NCBI GenBank assembly: GCA_020025545.1 | Contig: JAHHRX010000005.1 | Coordinates: forward strand, 34,642-98,641 | Source of the DNA: Oscillospiraceae bacterium | Lineage (GTDB): Bacteria; Bacillota; Clostridia; Oscillospirales; Oscillospiraceae | Direction: 5' to 3' | Length of the DNA stretch: 64,000 nucleotides | Part shown: positions 8,422 through 15,774 of the stretch, one piece after another | Layout: each line of letters starts with the position of its first letter | Position numbering within the stretch: the stretch's first letter is position 1 | Notes under the pieces: generated by a model | Told to the model about the DNA's origin: nothing | Seen by the model: only the letters and a program-made list of their open reading frames with translations | The model's database searches: none | Position numbers and translations under genes: made by a program

Positions 8422-9963
8422 TTACACGCCCACGGTACATTCGTGGGTTTTGTCATATATGTTCAGATATTTCTGCACATAGTCCACATCCGAGGGGCAG
8501 TCAATATATTCCGAGCCGTATTTCTGCCGGGTTTCCCTGCCCTTTCCGGTAATGAGAAAAATGGTTTTTCCCCGGGCATTTTCCATGGCCGTGCGGATGG
8601 CTTCGCCTCTGTCCTCGATCATTTCAAAGGGGCAGGCCTGCGCCTGCACATACTGGGCAATATCTCTGGAAATATCCTCCACAGGCTCCGCGCCGGGGTC
8701 TTCCGCCGTGAGATACACCATTTGGGCATATTGTCCGGCGATGGTTCCCAAGTCACGGCGTCGGATCAGTGCCTTCTTGCCGGGACAGCCGAAAATTGCC
8801 ACGATCTGATAATCCGGGTACTCCTCCCGCATGGAGGAATACAGCTTCTCAAAGCTGAGCTTGTTGTGGGCATAGTCCACAATGGCGATCCGCTGGCGAT
8901 CCTCACTGGCGTAAAGCTCCATCCGTCCGCTGGATCTGGCACGCTGCAGTCCCGACCGGATAAAGCCCACGGGGATTCCCAGCTTCACCGCCGCCGCTAT
9001 GACGCCCAGCGCATTTTCCACATTGAAAAGTCCCGGCATGGTGAGGATGAATTCCTCGTCAAATTCCCGGCATCGGACGGAAAATCTCGTTTCATTTCCC
9101 GCTTTTCGGATATTATAACCATAAAAATCCGCTTGCGGATTCTTTGTACTGAAGGTGAGCACCTCTTCCGCCGCCTGCGCCTCTCTGAGGATTCTTTCAA
9201 TCTGATCTGCGTCCAGATTGACCACTGCGGTTTTTGTCTTTTGGAACATGCGCATTTTGGAAGAGAGGTAATCTTCAAAATCGGCATGTTCAATGGGACT
9301 GATATGATCTTCTGAGATATTGAGGAAGATGCCCACATCAAATTTCATGCCGTCCACCCGGTGATATTTCAGGGCCTGAGAAGATACCTCCATCTGGGCA
9401 AATTCCAGACCGCTGTCCACGGCATTTCTCAGGTGCTGCTGAAGCTCCACGGCCTCCGGGGTGGTAATGTGGGACTCCACCGTGGTTTTTCCGTCGTAAA
9501 TGTCAATGGAGGAAATCACGGCGCTGTCTTTCTTCCCCAGAGATGCCAGATAGTCGTCAGCCACCGCCTTCATGTAGTAGACGGAGGTGGATTTTCCCTT
9601 GGTACCGCCCACGCCCACAAGGGTCAGATCCTCCCATGGGCGGTTATAAAACAGATTTGCAAGAACAGCCATGGCCTTGCGGATATCCGTTACCAGCAGG
9701 CAGGCCGCCGGAGAATCGGTTTCGTATGCGGTTTCGCTCACATAGCACACTGCACCTGCCCGGACAGACTGGGTCAGATACTCCGCCCGGAAGGCGGCGC
9801 CCTTGCAGATGAACATGGTATCCTGTCTTACTTCTCTTGAGTCATAAGTAAGCGTGGTGATGACCTTGTCCCCCTGTCCGTTGGGGGCATATTCCTTTAA
9901 CATTCCTCTTTTTTTCAGTTCCTCTGCATAGAAACTGATGGAATAAAATTTCATTTCTGCCAT
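8422..9963 (-). CDS. MurE-like UDP-MurNAc-tripeptide ligase
   Basis: A 513-residue Mur ligase with the usual three domains. The ATP loop GGTKGKST is at 119-126, the carbamylated lysine region SSKMRMF at 234-240, and the C-terminal domain has IVDYAHNKLS. The DNPR motif that selects meso-diaminopimelate is replaced by EDPGAEP (421-427), so its amino acid may differ from DAP. CAGGAG precedes the ATG. It is the last gene after an ATP-grasp ligase and an aspartate racemase (14-bp gap), which suggests a peptidoglycan side-chain role. Alternatives: a true MurE adding lysine or another diamino acid, or a paralog beside a housekeeping MurE elsewhere. Confidence 0.85.
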   Translation of the reverse strand: MAEMKFYSISFYAEELKKRGMLKEYAPNGQGDKVITTLTYDSREVRQDTMFICKGAAFRAEYLTQSVRAGAVCYVSETAYETDSPAACLLVTDIRKAMAVLANLFYNRPWEDLTLVGVGGTKGKSTSVYYMKAVADDYLASLGKKDSAVISSIDIYDGKTTVESHITTPEAVELQQHLRNAVDSGLEFAQMEVSSQALKYHRVDGMKFDVGIFLNISEDHISPIEHADFEDYLSSKMRMFQKTKTAVVNLDADQIERILREAQAAEEVLTFSTKNPQADFYGYNIRKAGNETRFSVRCREFDEEFILTMPGLFNVENALGVIAAAVKLGIPVGFIRSGLQRARSSGRMELYASEDRQRIAIVDYAHNKLSFEKLYSSMREEYPDYQIVAIFGCPGKKALIRRRDLGTIAGQYAQMVYLTAEDPGAEPVEDISRDIAQYVQAQACPFEMIEDRGEAIRTAMENARGKTIFLITGKGRETRQKYGSEYIDCPSDVDYVQKYLNIYDKTHECTVGV

Positions 9964-9977
9964 TGTTTACTCCTGCT

Positions 9978-10694
9978 CTATATATATTCCGCTCCGGAAC
10001 GAATAATGGATTCCTTCACCAGCACATCCATAGCATCCAGACAGATCGGCGGCACCGGATGCCTGCCCTTGTACACGGAAAGCTCCGTACACGCAAGAAT
10101 GACCACATCGCAGTCCTCCCGGATAAACGCATCCATAATGCGGGCAAATTTTTCCGGATCCCCGGGCTGTCCCTTTTTGATTTCATCGTAAATCAGCGAC
10201 ATCACATCTTTCTGCCGCTGCGCCGACAGCTCCACAGGGGTCACCCCCGCTTTTTCGCACTCTCTGTGATAAATTCCCGAGCGGAGGGCTCCGTCAGTTC
10301 CCATGATTCCTATTTTTTTCACATTCTCATGGTGTCTGACGGCATAGGCAACGCTTTCCCGGATCATGTTGATCACCGGGATCTTCACGGCACTCTGTAT
10401 CTGCTCATAAAAGCAGTGGGATGTATTGCAGGTCACTGCGATATTGGCTGCCCCCAGCTGCTCCAGCGTCCGGGCATCCTCCTGCAGAAGCCGGATGAGA
10501 TGGGCGTCGTCACCGGTTCGGATCGCTTCCGTCCTGTCGGGCATGGTGGCGTGGCTCAGCAGGATCATGTCGATATGGTCCTGATCCTTTTCCGCACGGG
10601 TATGCCGAATGACATTTTCATAGTAATAGCTGCTGGCCTCCGGCCCCATTCCGCCGATGACTCCCAGTTTTTTTCTCACCCCATTGTGCTCCAT
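9978..10694 (-). CDS. Aspartate/glutamate racemase family protein
   Basis: A 238-residue cofactor-independent racemase. The two catalytic cysteines are in VTCNTSH (Cys89) and LACTELS (Cys202), and the N-terminus KKLGVIGGMGPEAS is typical of aspartate racemase rather than MurI glutamate racemase. It would supply D-aspartate. The gene lies 10 bp after an ATP-grasp ligase and 14 bp before the MurE-like gene. In Enterococcus faecium a racemase and a D-aspartate ligase sit side by side and build the D-Asp cross-bridge; the arrangement here is the same by inference. Confidence 0.88.
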   Translation of the reverse strand: MEHNGVRKKLGVIGGMGPEASSYYYENVIRHTRAEKDQDHIDMILLSHATMPDRTEAIRTGDDAHLIRLLQEDARTLEQLGAANIAVTCNTSHCFYEQIQSAVKIPVINMIRESVAYAVRHHENVKKIGIMGTDGALRSGIYHRECEKAGVTPVELSAQRQKDVMSLIYDEIKKGQPGDPEKFARIMDAFIREDCDVVILACTELSVYKGRHPVPPICLDAMDVLVKESIIRSGAEYI

Positions 10695-10704
10695 AGCGTA
10701 ACCT

Positions 10705-11919
10705 CTATTTGTAATACTTGTCGAAATTGCTGTACTGCTTCAAATGCGTCTTTGCCATGCGCAGGAGACGGTTCCACGCAAGATCGCCCCGCTTGAACAC
10801 AGGGTTGACCATTTTGCCTTCTTTGATCAGGCGGCGAACCGTGGCTGTGTATTCGGGATTTTTGATGTGCTTATAGGCAACGCCTCTGGGGACTGTCATC
10901 CACAAATGTTCGCCGGCGGCTTCCGTATAGGGGATGTCCCTCTGATAGATATAGTCTTCTACAAAATATTTTGCAATATTCAGACCGGAACCCGTCACAT
11001 AGTAATTGCTGCGGCCCTGTCTGGTATTGATTTCAAAGAAGCGGTAGGTGTTATCCCGCTGATCCAGCTTGATGTCAAAGTTGGAATATCCCACATAATG
11101 CAAATCTTCCAGAAGATTTTTCACTTTCTTCATGAGTTCCTGATTCTGCTCAGTCAGAATCACCGCGTGATTGCCGGAGCCGTGGGGCGTATGCTCTTCC
11201 AAAAGCACATGACCCAGACACATCATCTTTACTTTGCCGTTTCTGTCGGAATAAGCGGTGAGAACCCGCATATATTCGTCATTTCCCGGGATCATATCCT
11301 GAATAATCAGAGAATCGTCATAGCCCGCATCGTAGATCCGGGTGATGACCTGCTCCAGTTCCTCTCTGGAACCGAGCTTGTACACCTTGTTCTGAGTGGG
11401 GAAGGGATGCTCCCAGTAGGCAATACTGTTGGAGGGCTTCAGAATCAGCGGATAGGAGAACGGACATTCAAAATCCAGTCCCATTTCCTTTTGGTACACG
11501 ATGGTCTTGGGGTAGTCCACGCCGTGCTTGTCGCACAGCTCATAAAACCGCTTTTTCTGCTGGAGGCTGTCCATAAGAGAAAAATCGATATAGGGAGCGA
11601 TCACATTCTCCGGCAGCTCCGCCTTATGCTTGCTGGCAAGCGCCACATAGCTGTCGCCGCAGCCGATCAGAAGGATTTTTTTATCCTTATGCTCATCGGC
11701 AAAACGGCGGATCCGCCGGAGGAAATAGGCATCGGTGTCGATTGCCTCGTTTCCCTCGTAGATCGTAATCCGGCTGCAAAAGCTGGGGCCTGTCTGGTAT
11801 TTTCCGAACACATAGGATCTTACCCCGTAAGCTTCATAAAATGCCCGTGCCACACTGTATGTATTGATATCGCCGCCAAGCAGTACAGGAATAAATTCCC
11901 GTTCTTCAAATTTCAGCAT
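10705..11919 (-). CDS. ATP-grasp carboxylate-amine ligase, D-Asp ligase type (copy 1)
   Basis: A 404-residue ATP-grasp protein. The N-terminal part (FIPVLLGGDINTYSVARAF) is a pre-ATP-grasp Rossmann-like domain. The ATP-binding core includes PLILKPSNS, IIQDMIPGND and FEINTRQGRS, the last giving metal ligands. Length and domain order fit the D-aspartate ligase family (Aslfm) that adds D-Asp to the lysine side chain of UDP-MurNAc-pentapeptide; the substrate is inferred from the neighbouring racemase. ATG 11919 is chosen because AAAGGAG lies 8 nt before it; the longer frame start at 11946 lacks one. It has its own consensus promoter. Confidence 0.82.
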   Translation of the reverse strand: MLKFEEREFIPVLLGGDINTYSVARAFYEAYGVRSYVFGKYQTGPSFCSRITIYEGNEAIDTDAYFLRRIRRFADEHKDKKILLIGCGDSYVALASKHKAELPENVIAPYIDFSLMDSLQQKKRFYELCDKHGVDYPKTIVYQKEMGLDFECPFSYPLILKPSNSIAYWEHPFPTQNKVYKLGSREELEQVITRIYDAGYDDSLIIQDMIPGNDEYMRVLTAYSDRNGKVKMMCLGHVLLEEHTPHGSGNHAVILTEQNQELMKKVKNLLEDLHYVGYSNFDIKLDQRDNTYRFFEINTRQGRSNYYVTGSGLNIAKYFVEDYIYQRDIPYTEAAGEHLWMTVPRGVAYKHIKNPEYTATVRRLIKEGKMVNPVFKRGDLAWNRLLRMAKTHLKQYSNFDKYYK

Positions 11920-11957
11920 AGAGATATCTCCTTTATTGCAAAACACTATTGTTTTTT

Positions 11958-11986
11958 ATTATAACTCGCACCGTTATCTCTGTCAA
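11958..11986 (-). promoter_or_regulatory. SigA promoter of ligase copy 1
   Basis: On the minus strand TTGACA (11986-11981), exactly 17 bp, TATAAT (11963-11958). Both hexamers match consensus perfectly. It drives ligase 1, the racemase and the MurE-like gene. Confidence 0.9.
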
Positions 11987-12057
11987 TCGCAGATGCATAA
12001 CTGTCGTATTGCAGGGCTTGGATAACCTTATTTTCTATAGAAAAGTACCCAAAAACC

Positions 12058-12093
12058 AAAAAAATCCGCCCTGACCACCGGTTCGGTCAGGGC
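12058..12093 (-). terminator. Terminator after the glycosidase-tail relic
   Basis: Stem GCCCTGACC with GGTCAGGGC around an 8-nt loop, then GGATTTTTTT on the minus strand. It separates the ligase 2 unit from the promoter of ligase 1. The rest of the 11920-12280 gap holds that promoter and the relic; nothing else was recognised there. Confidence 0.85.
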
Positions 12094-12101
12094 AGGTTGC
12101 T

Positions 12102-12248
12102 TTATTCCGGCAAAGAAATATCGTAGGTGTTATCCCGGAAATTCACGGTAACAACGGTTCCGTCGCTGAAAACCGTTCACTGTCGCATCCGGTCGACGTC
12201 CGGAAATTCATGGCGCACCATTTCGCACTTTGCCGCCCGCTCCTGCTT
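12102..12248 (-). pseudogene. Relic of the 3' end of the DUF5696-like glycosidase gene
   Basis: Bases 12117-12246 align without gaps to 13621-13750, the 3' end of the intact glycosidase gene. I count 10 differences in 130 bases by eye. The reading frame is kept through to a stop at 12102-12104 (ending DISLPE), but one codon has become TGA (12177-12179, where the intact gene encodes Arg). No start or upstream part remains. The piece lies between the two ATP-grasp ligases, directly after ligase 2. Confidence 0.9.
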
Positions 12249-12280
12249 TTTAAGTTCTTCCCCACAAAATTCCACGGAAC

Positions 12281-13498
12281 TCAGCGATAGTATTTCTTAA
12301 ATTTACGGAACTGGTTCAAATTCCGCAGCCAATACAAAATACGGCGCTTGAGGCTCATATCCGCCGGATAATAGAAGGAATCACAGATCTTGCCCTGCTT
12401 CACCAGTGCTTTTACCTGCCGGATTTTTTCCGGATCCTTCACATACCGATACACGACACCCAGCGGCACCACATGCCAGAAATAGGGTTCTTTCACATAA
12501 GTGGTGGGAATGTCTTTATGGTAGATATAATCGTCTACCACATATTTTGCCAGATTATATCCGCCGCCGGTGACCCGGTAGTGACTTCTGCCCTGACGGA
12601 TATTGATTTCAAAGATCTTGTAATTATCATCTCTGGAATCGTATTTCAGGTCGCAGTCCGCAAAGCCCTCGTAGCCGATATCCTCCAGAAAGAACTGGAT
12701 TTTTTTCAGCAGCTCCTCATTATAATCCGACAGCGTGATGGTGGCTGCATTGTTGCCGATGGCTGTGGGCGTATGCTCTTCCAGAAGCACATTGCCCAGA
12801 TTCATCATTTTGACTTTGTGGTCGCTGCCCACATAGATCTGCAAATCATATAGAGAAGAATCATCACCCGGCACCTTCTCCTGAATGATCATATTATCAT
12901 CGTAGCCGTTGCTGTAAATGAGGCGCAGCGTGTCCAGCAGCTGCTCCCGGTTGTCAATGAAATAGGCTTTGTGGAAGCCCTCAAATTTATTGCGGTGATA
13001 TTTAACGCTGTCCGATGCCTTCAGCACCAGAGGATACCGCATATTCCCCAAATCAAACCGGAAATCCATATCCGGGGTATAAATAAAGGTACGGGCATAG
13101 TCCATGTGGTACTGCTCACACATTTGGTAGAAGGTTTCCTTCAGCACAATGTGGTCCAGTACCTCTCTGTCGGAATAAGGCAGCACAAAGCGGTCCTTCA
13201 GCTTGTCCTTATTTTCCACGATCAGCCGCACATAATGGTCTGCACAGCCCATAAGCAGCAGCTTTTTATTCTGGCCGAATTCCCGATAAATTGCCGCCAT
13301 GGTTTCGAGAAACACATCGGTTTTATCCAAATCCGGCACTTCACGGTACATAAGGATACGGCTGCCGTCGATGACACCGCTGCTGTTTCGTGCCAGCACC
13401 AGAGACTTTACGCCATAAGCCTCGTGAAATGCCCGTGCCATACTATACGCATTAATGTCACTTGCCAGCAAAACCGGCAAAAATTCAACTTCTTCCAT
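12281..13498 (-). CDS. ATP-grasp carboxylate-amine ligase, D-Asp ligase type (copy 2)
   Basis: A 405-residue paralog of the ligase at 10705-11919, with the same domain plan: FLPVLLASDINAYSMARAF at the start, YPLVLKASDS, MIIQEKVPGDD and FEINIRQGRS. By eye the two proteins are roughly half identical over the first 90 residues, so the duplication is old. ATG 13498 is preceded by GGAGG with 7-nt spacing; the longer frame start at 13534 lies within the promoter region. The two copies may use different acceptors or different D-amino acids. It lies between the glycosidase gene and the glycosidase relic and has its own promoter. Confidence 0.8.
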   Translation of the reverse strand: MEEVEFLPVLLASDINAYSMARAFHEAYGVKSLVLARNSSGVIDGSRILMYREVPDLDKTDVFLETMAAIYREFGQNKKLLLMGCADHYVRLIVENKDKLKDRFVLPYSDREVLDHIVLKETFYQMCEQYHMDYARTFIYTPDMDFRFDLGNMRYPLVLKASDSVKYHRNKFEGFHKAYFIDNREQLLDTLRLIYSNGYDDNMIIQEKVPGDDSSLYDLQIYVGSDHKVKMMNLGNVLLEEHTPTAIGNNAATITLSDYNEELLKKIQFFLEDIGYEGFADCDLKYDSRDDNYKIFEINIRQGRSHYRVTGGGYNLAKYVVDDYIYHKDIPTTYVKEPYFWHVVPLGVVYRYVKDPEKIRQVKALVKQGKICDSFYYPADMSLKRRILYWLRNLNQFRKFKKYYR

Positions 13499-13525
13499 AC
13501 TCATTCCTCCGTAATAGCACCCTAT

Positions 13526-13554
13526 ATTATACATTTTCAGGCAGATGGTGTCAA
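13526..13554 (-). promoter_or_regulatory. SigA promoter of ligase copy 2
   Basis: Minus strand: TTGACA (13554-13549), 17-bp spacer, TATAAT (13531-13526). Both hexamers are consensus, as for the promoter of ligase 1, although the spacer sequences differ. Confidence 0.9.
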
Positions 13555-13570
13555 CTTATTATTCTCAAAA

Positions 13571-13600
13571 ACCGAGCAGCCGTCATCCGACTGAGCCGAT
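13571..13600 (-). terminator. Possible weak terminator after the glycosidase gene
   Basis: On the minus strand a short stem AGTCG/CGGCT (with one G-U pair) is followed, after an imperfect outer stem, by GGTTTTTGAG. The helix is imperfect, so read-through into ligase 2 is possible. Confidence 0.4.
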
Positions 13601-13605
13601 CGTTT

Positions 13606-15513
13606 TTACGGCTCCGAAGAAATATCGTAGGTGTTGTCCCGGAAATTCACGGTAACAACGGTTCCGTCGCTGAAAGCCGTGCGCTGGCGCATCCAGTCGC
13701 CGTCCAGAAATTCGTGGCGCACCATTTCGCACTTTGCCACCCGCTCCTGCAATTGCGCCACTATGCGATACCGGGCAATTTCCTCGTCCAGCTGTTTTTC
13801 CGCTGCAGGATCGTCAAAAGCCCCGTCGCAGTTGGGATATGCACCGTCCTTATCAAGATAGGCACCGCCGCCGTTCAGCAGCGCATAGAGCATATAGTCC
13901 TCCTGCCCCTCGATCCGATCCATAAGCCACGGCAAAATCAGACAGTCGTGGTAAACAAGGTTAAACAGCGGCGTGGGGATGCCCTTCCGGGGGCTTCCGG
14001 GAGGCTGGAGCATGAAGTCATAGGGGCCATAGTGGGCAAATACCAGACTCTGCATAGACCAGTCCGTTACCTCCTCGGAGCTGGGAAGGATATTTTTTGA
14101 CCACAGATACCGGAAGCAGGCGCTTCGGTACTCCAGACACTCCTTTCGGGTCATCCGGTGCCGGGGATGGCTGCACTCGTCCGCCTCGTTGCAGGTGAAC
14201 ACATCCAGATAAGATGCTTCCAGATGAATTCCGTGGCGCAGAACTTCTTCAAAATTCCGCTTCACATAGTAAGGGGCCTGTGTGGCACAGAGGTAGCTCT
14301 GTCTGCCGCCTGCCCAGCAGGACATTTCAAATACGGAGCCATCCGCCCGATGGCAGGCAAATTCCCGGTCAAAGCTGGGAGCATCCCAATAGTAATCCCG
14401 GTACTGATCGTGAAGGCCAAGCATATATCCGCAGCTTTCCACGGTGTCAGACAGTTCCTTCAGTCCTTCCCAGCCGCCGGCCGCTTCACAGGCGGGCAGA
14501 TAGTCCGGATGCTTGTTGTCATAGCCCGGATCTCCCCAGCCGTCCAGATGGAGATAGAGCTTTTCCACGCCCTTATCGCGGTAGTGCCGGATTTCCGCCC
14601 CGCGCTGAGCAAAGGGCACCAGACTGTCGTTCTTCTCGGGATGCTCCCCATCATAGTACCGGGAACCGGGGGAAACATGGGTTTTGATGCCCTTATGAAC
14701 GATGGCAGAGCCGATGAGTTTGTCCACAAGGGGATTTCTGGCGGCTTTTTCCCGCAGAGAGGTAAACAGCCCCGTTTCCTGCACATATTTGCGGTAGACC
14801 TTGCAGAGGTCATTATAGTCACAACTGCCGAGAAAAGTATAGCGCATAGTCCGGCGGTAGGCCATCTTTCCCAGACTGGGAAGCCAGCGGACGGACACAT
14901 GGGAGTAGGGGCCTGCGGCAGGATGATCCACCTGATAGGCGGCATCCCAAGGCTGCTGACAGATGGCGATATAGCCCGCACCGGGTCTTACCTGCCCGAA
15001 CCATGGCATATAGGCGGTGCTGCTGCACATCTGACCGTCAAAGCCCAGCTTTGTCACTTCCGTTTCCCATGTATTGGGCAGAATCAGCCCCTGCAGGATG
15101 TTCAGAACACTGTACCAGCGGTGGCTGGGCTTGTCAAATTCCATATATCCGGGCCAGTAAACCGCTTTGACCTCCAGCCCCTCATCATTCAGGGGCAGCC
15201 ACTCAAAATACACATCGCCCGTAGCTTCTTCGATCCAAGCAATCGTCTCAAAAGCAAAGGCAGCGGCTTTTCCTTCCGGGGCAAAATCCCGGTAGGTGCT
15301 GCGGATGCCCACACCCACGCCGGTTTTCCACGGACTGTGGGTAATGGAATTCGCCTCGTGAAAACAGATGGTCTGCTCCTCGTTGGTTACGATTTTTCCC
15401 TCATAGCCTTCGCCCCACTGCCAGCTTTCGCCCCGGGCGGTGACGGAAAAGCGCAGGGTATCGGGATCAAAGGCAAGGCTCACGCCGCCGCTTTGCACAC
15501 ACATGGTTTCCAT
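13606..15513 (-). CDS. Putative intracellular glycoside hydrolase (DUF5696-like)
   Basis: A 635-residue protein that looks like a beta-sandwich followed by a TIM barrel, of the kind annotated DUF5696 and distantly like GH101-type enzymes. The barrel shows LYLHLDGWGDPG (319-330), GLHDQYRDYYWD (366-377), then SYLDVF with Asp437 as a candidate nucleophile and SSEEVTDW with Glu480/481 as a candidate acid/base. There is no signal peptide or membrane segment, so it should act in the cytoplasm on an imported sugar or on recycled wall material. AAAGGAG lies 9 nt before the ATG. Family and catalytic residues are my reading; the substrate is unknown. Confidence 0.65.
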   Translation of the reverse strand: METMCVQSGGVSLAFDPDTLRFSVTARGESWQWGEGYEGKIVTNEEQTICFHEANSITHSPWKTGVGVGIRSTYRDFAPEGKAAAFAFETIAWIEEATGDVYFEWLPLNDEGLEVKAVYWPGYMEFDKPSHRWYSVLNILQGLILPNTWETEVTKLGFDGQMCSSTAYMPWFGQVRPGAGYIAICQQPWDAAYQVDHPAAGPYSHVSVRWLPSLGKMAYRRTMRYTFLGSCDYNDLCKVYRKYVQETGLFTSLREKAARNPLVDKLIGSAIVHKGIKTHVSPGSRYYDGEHPEKNDSLVPFAQRGAEIRHYRDKGVEKLYLHLDGWGDPGYDNKHPDYLPACEAAGGWEGLKELSDTVESCGYMLGLHDQYRDYYWDAPSFDREFACHRADGSVFEMSCWAGGRQSYLCATQAPYYVKRNFEEVLRHGIHLEASYLDVFTCNEADECSHPRHRMTRKECLEYRSACFRYLWSKNILPSSEEVTDWSMQSLVFAHYGPYDFMLQPPGSPRKGIPTPLFNLVYHDCLILPWLMDRIEGQEDYMLYALLNGGGAYLDKDGAYPNCDGAFDDPAAEKQLDEEIARYRIVAQLQERVAKCEMVRHEFLDGDWMRQRTAFSDGTVVTVNFRDNTYDISSEP

Positions 15514-15549
15514 CTGGGTTATCTCCTTTATCTCTGGATTTCTCAGCCC

Positions 15550-15578
15550 ATACTACCACGGCACGCTCCGTTTGGCAA
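15550..15578 (-). promoter_or_regulatory. Promoter of the glycosidase gene
   Basis: Minus strand: TTGCCA (15578-15573), 17 bp, TAGTAT (15555-15550), 37 bp before the ATG. Confidence 0.65.
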
Positions 15579-15675
15579 TGGCTTTTCCGCGCTGAAGCTT
15601 ATTGTCTATATTGCCGCTCATTCCGGCGGAATACTCCATGGGGCGGTATTTGTAAATTGTTAATAAAACATTAAT

Positions 15676-15704
15676 TTGACGAATCAGCTCTTTTGGTATA
15701 TAAT
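15676..15704 (+). promoter_or_regulatory. SigA promoter of the cytidylyltransferase fusion gene
   Basis: TTGACG at 15676-15681, 17-bp spacer, TATAAT at 15699-15704. It implies a 5' leader of about 65 nt. Confidence 0.85.
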
Positions 15705-15724
15705 ACTGTAAAATTATATATTTT

Positions 15725-15762
15725 CCGCCATCTGGGATATTTCCCGGGGGCGGGGATTTTTT
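15725..15762 (+). promoter_or_regulatory. Terminator-like hairpin in the leader (possible attenuator)
   Basis: CCGCC pairs with GGCGG (15725-15729 and 15749-15753), with an inner TGGGA/TCCCG helix, then GGA and a run of six T (15757-15762). It lies between the promoter and the start codon at 15775, so it could stop transcription or mask the ribosome site (TTGAGG). Confidence 0.5.
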
Positions 15763-15774
15763 GAGGTATATGCT

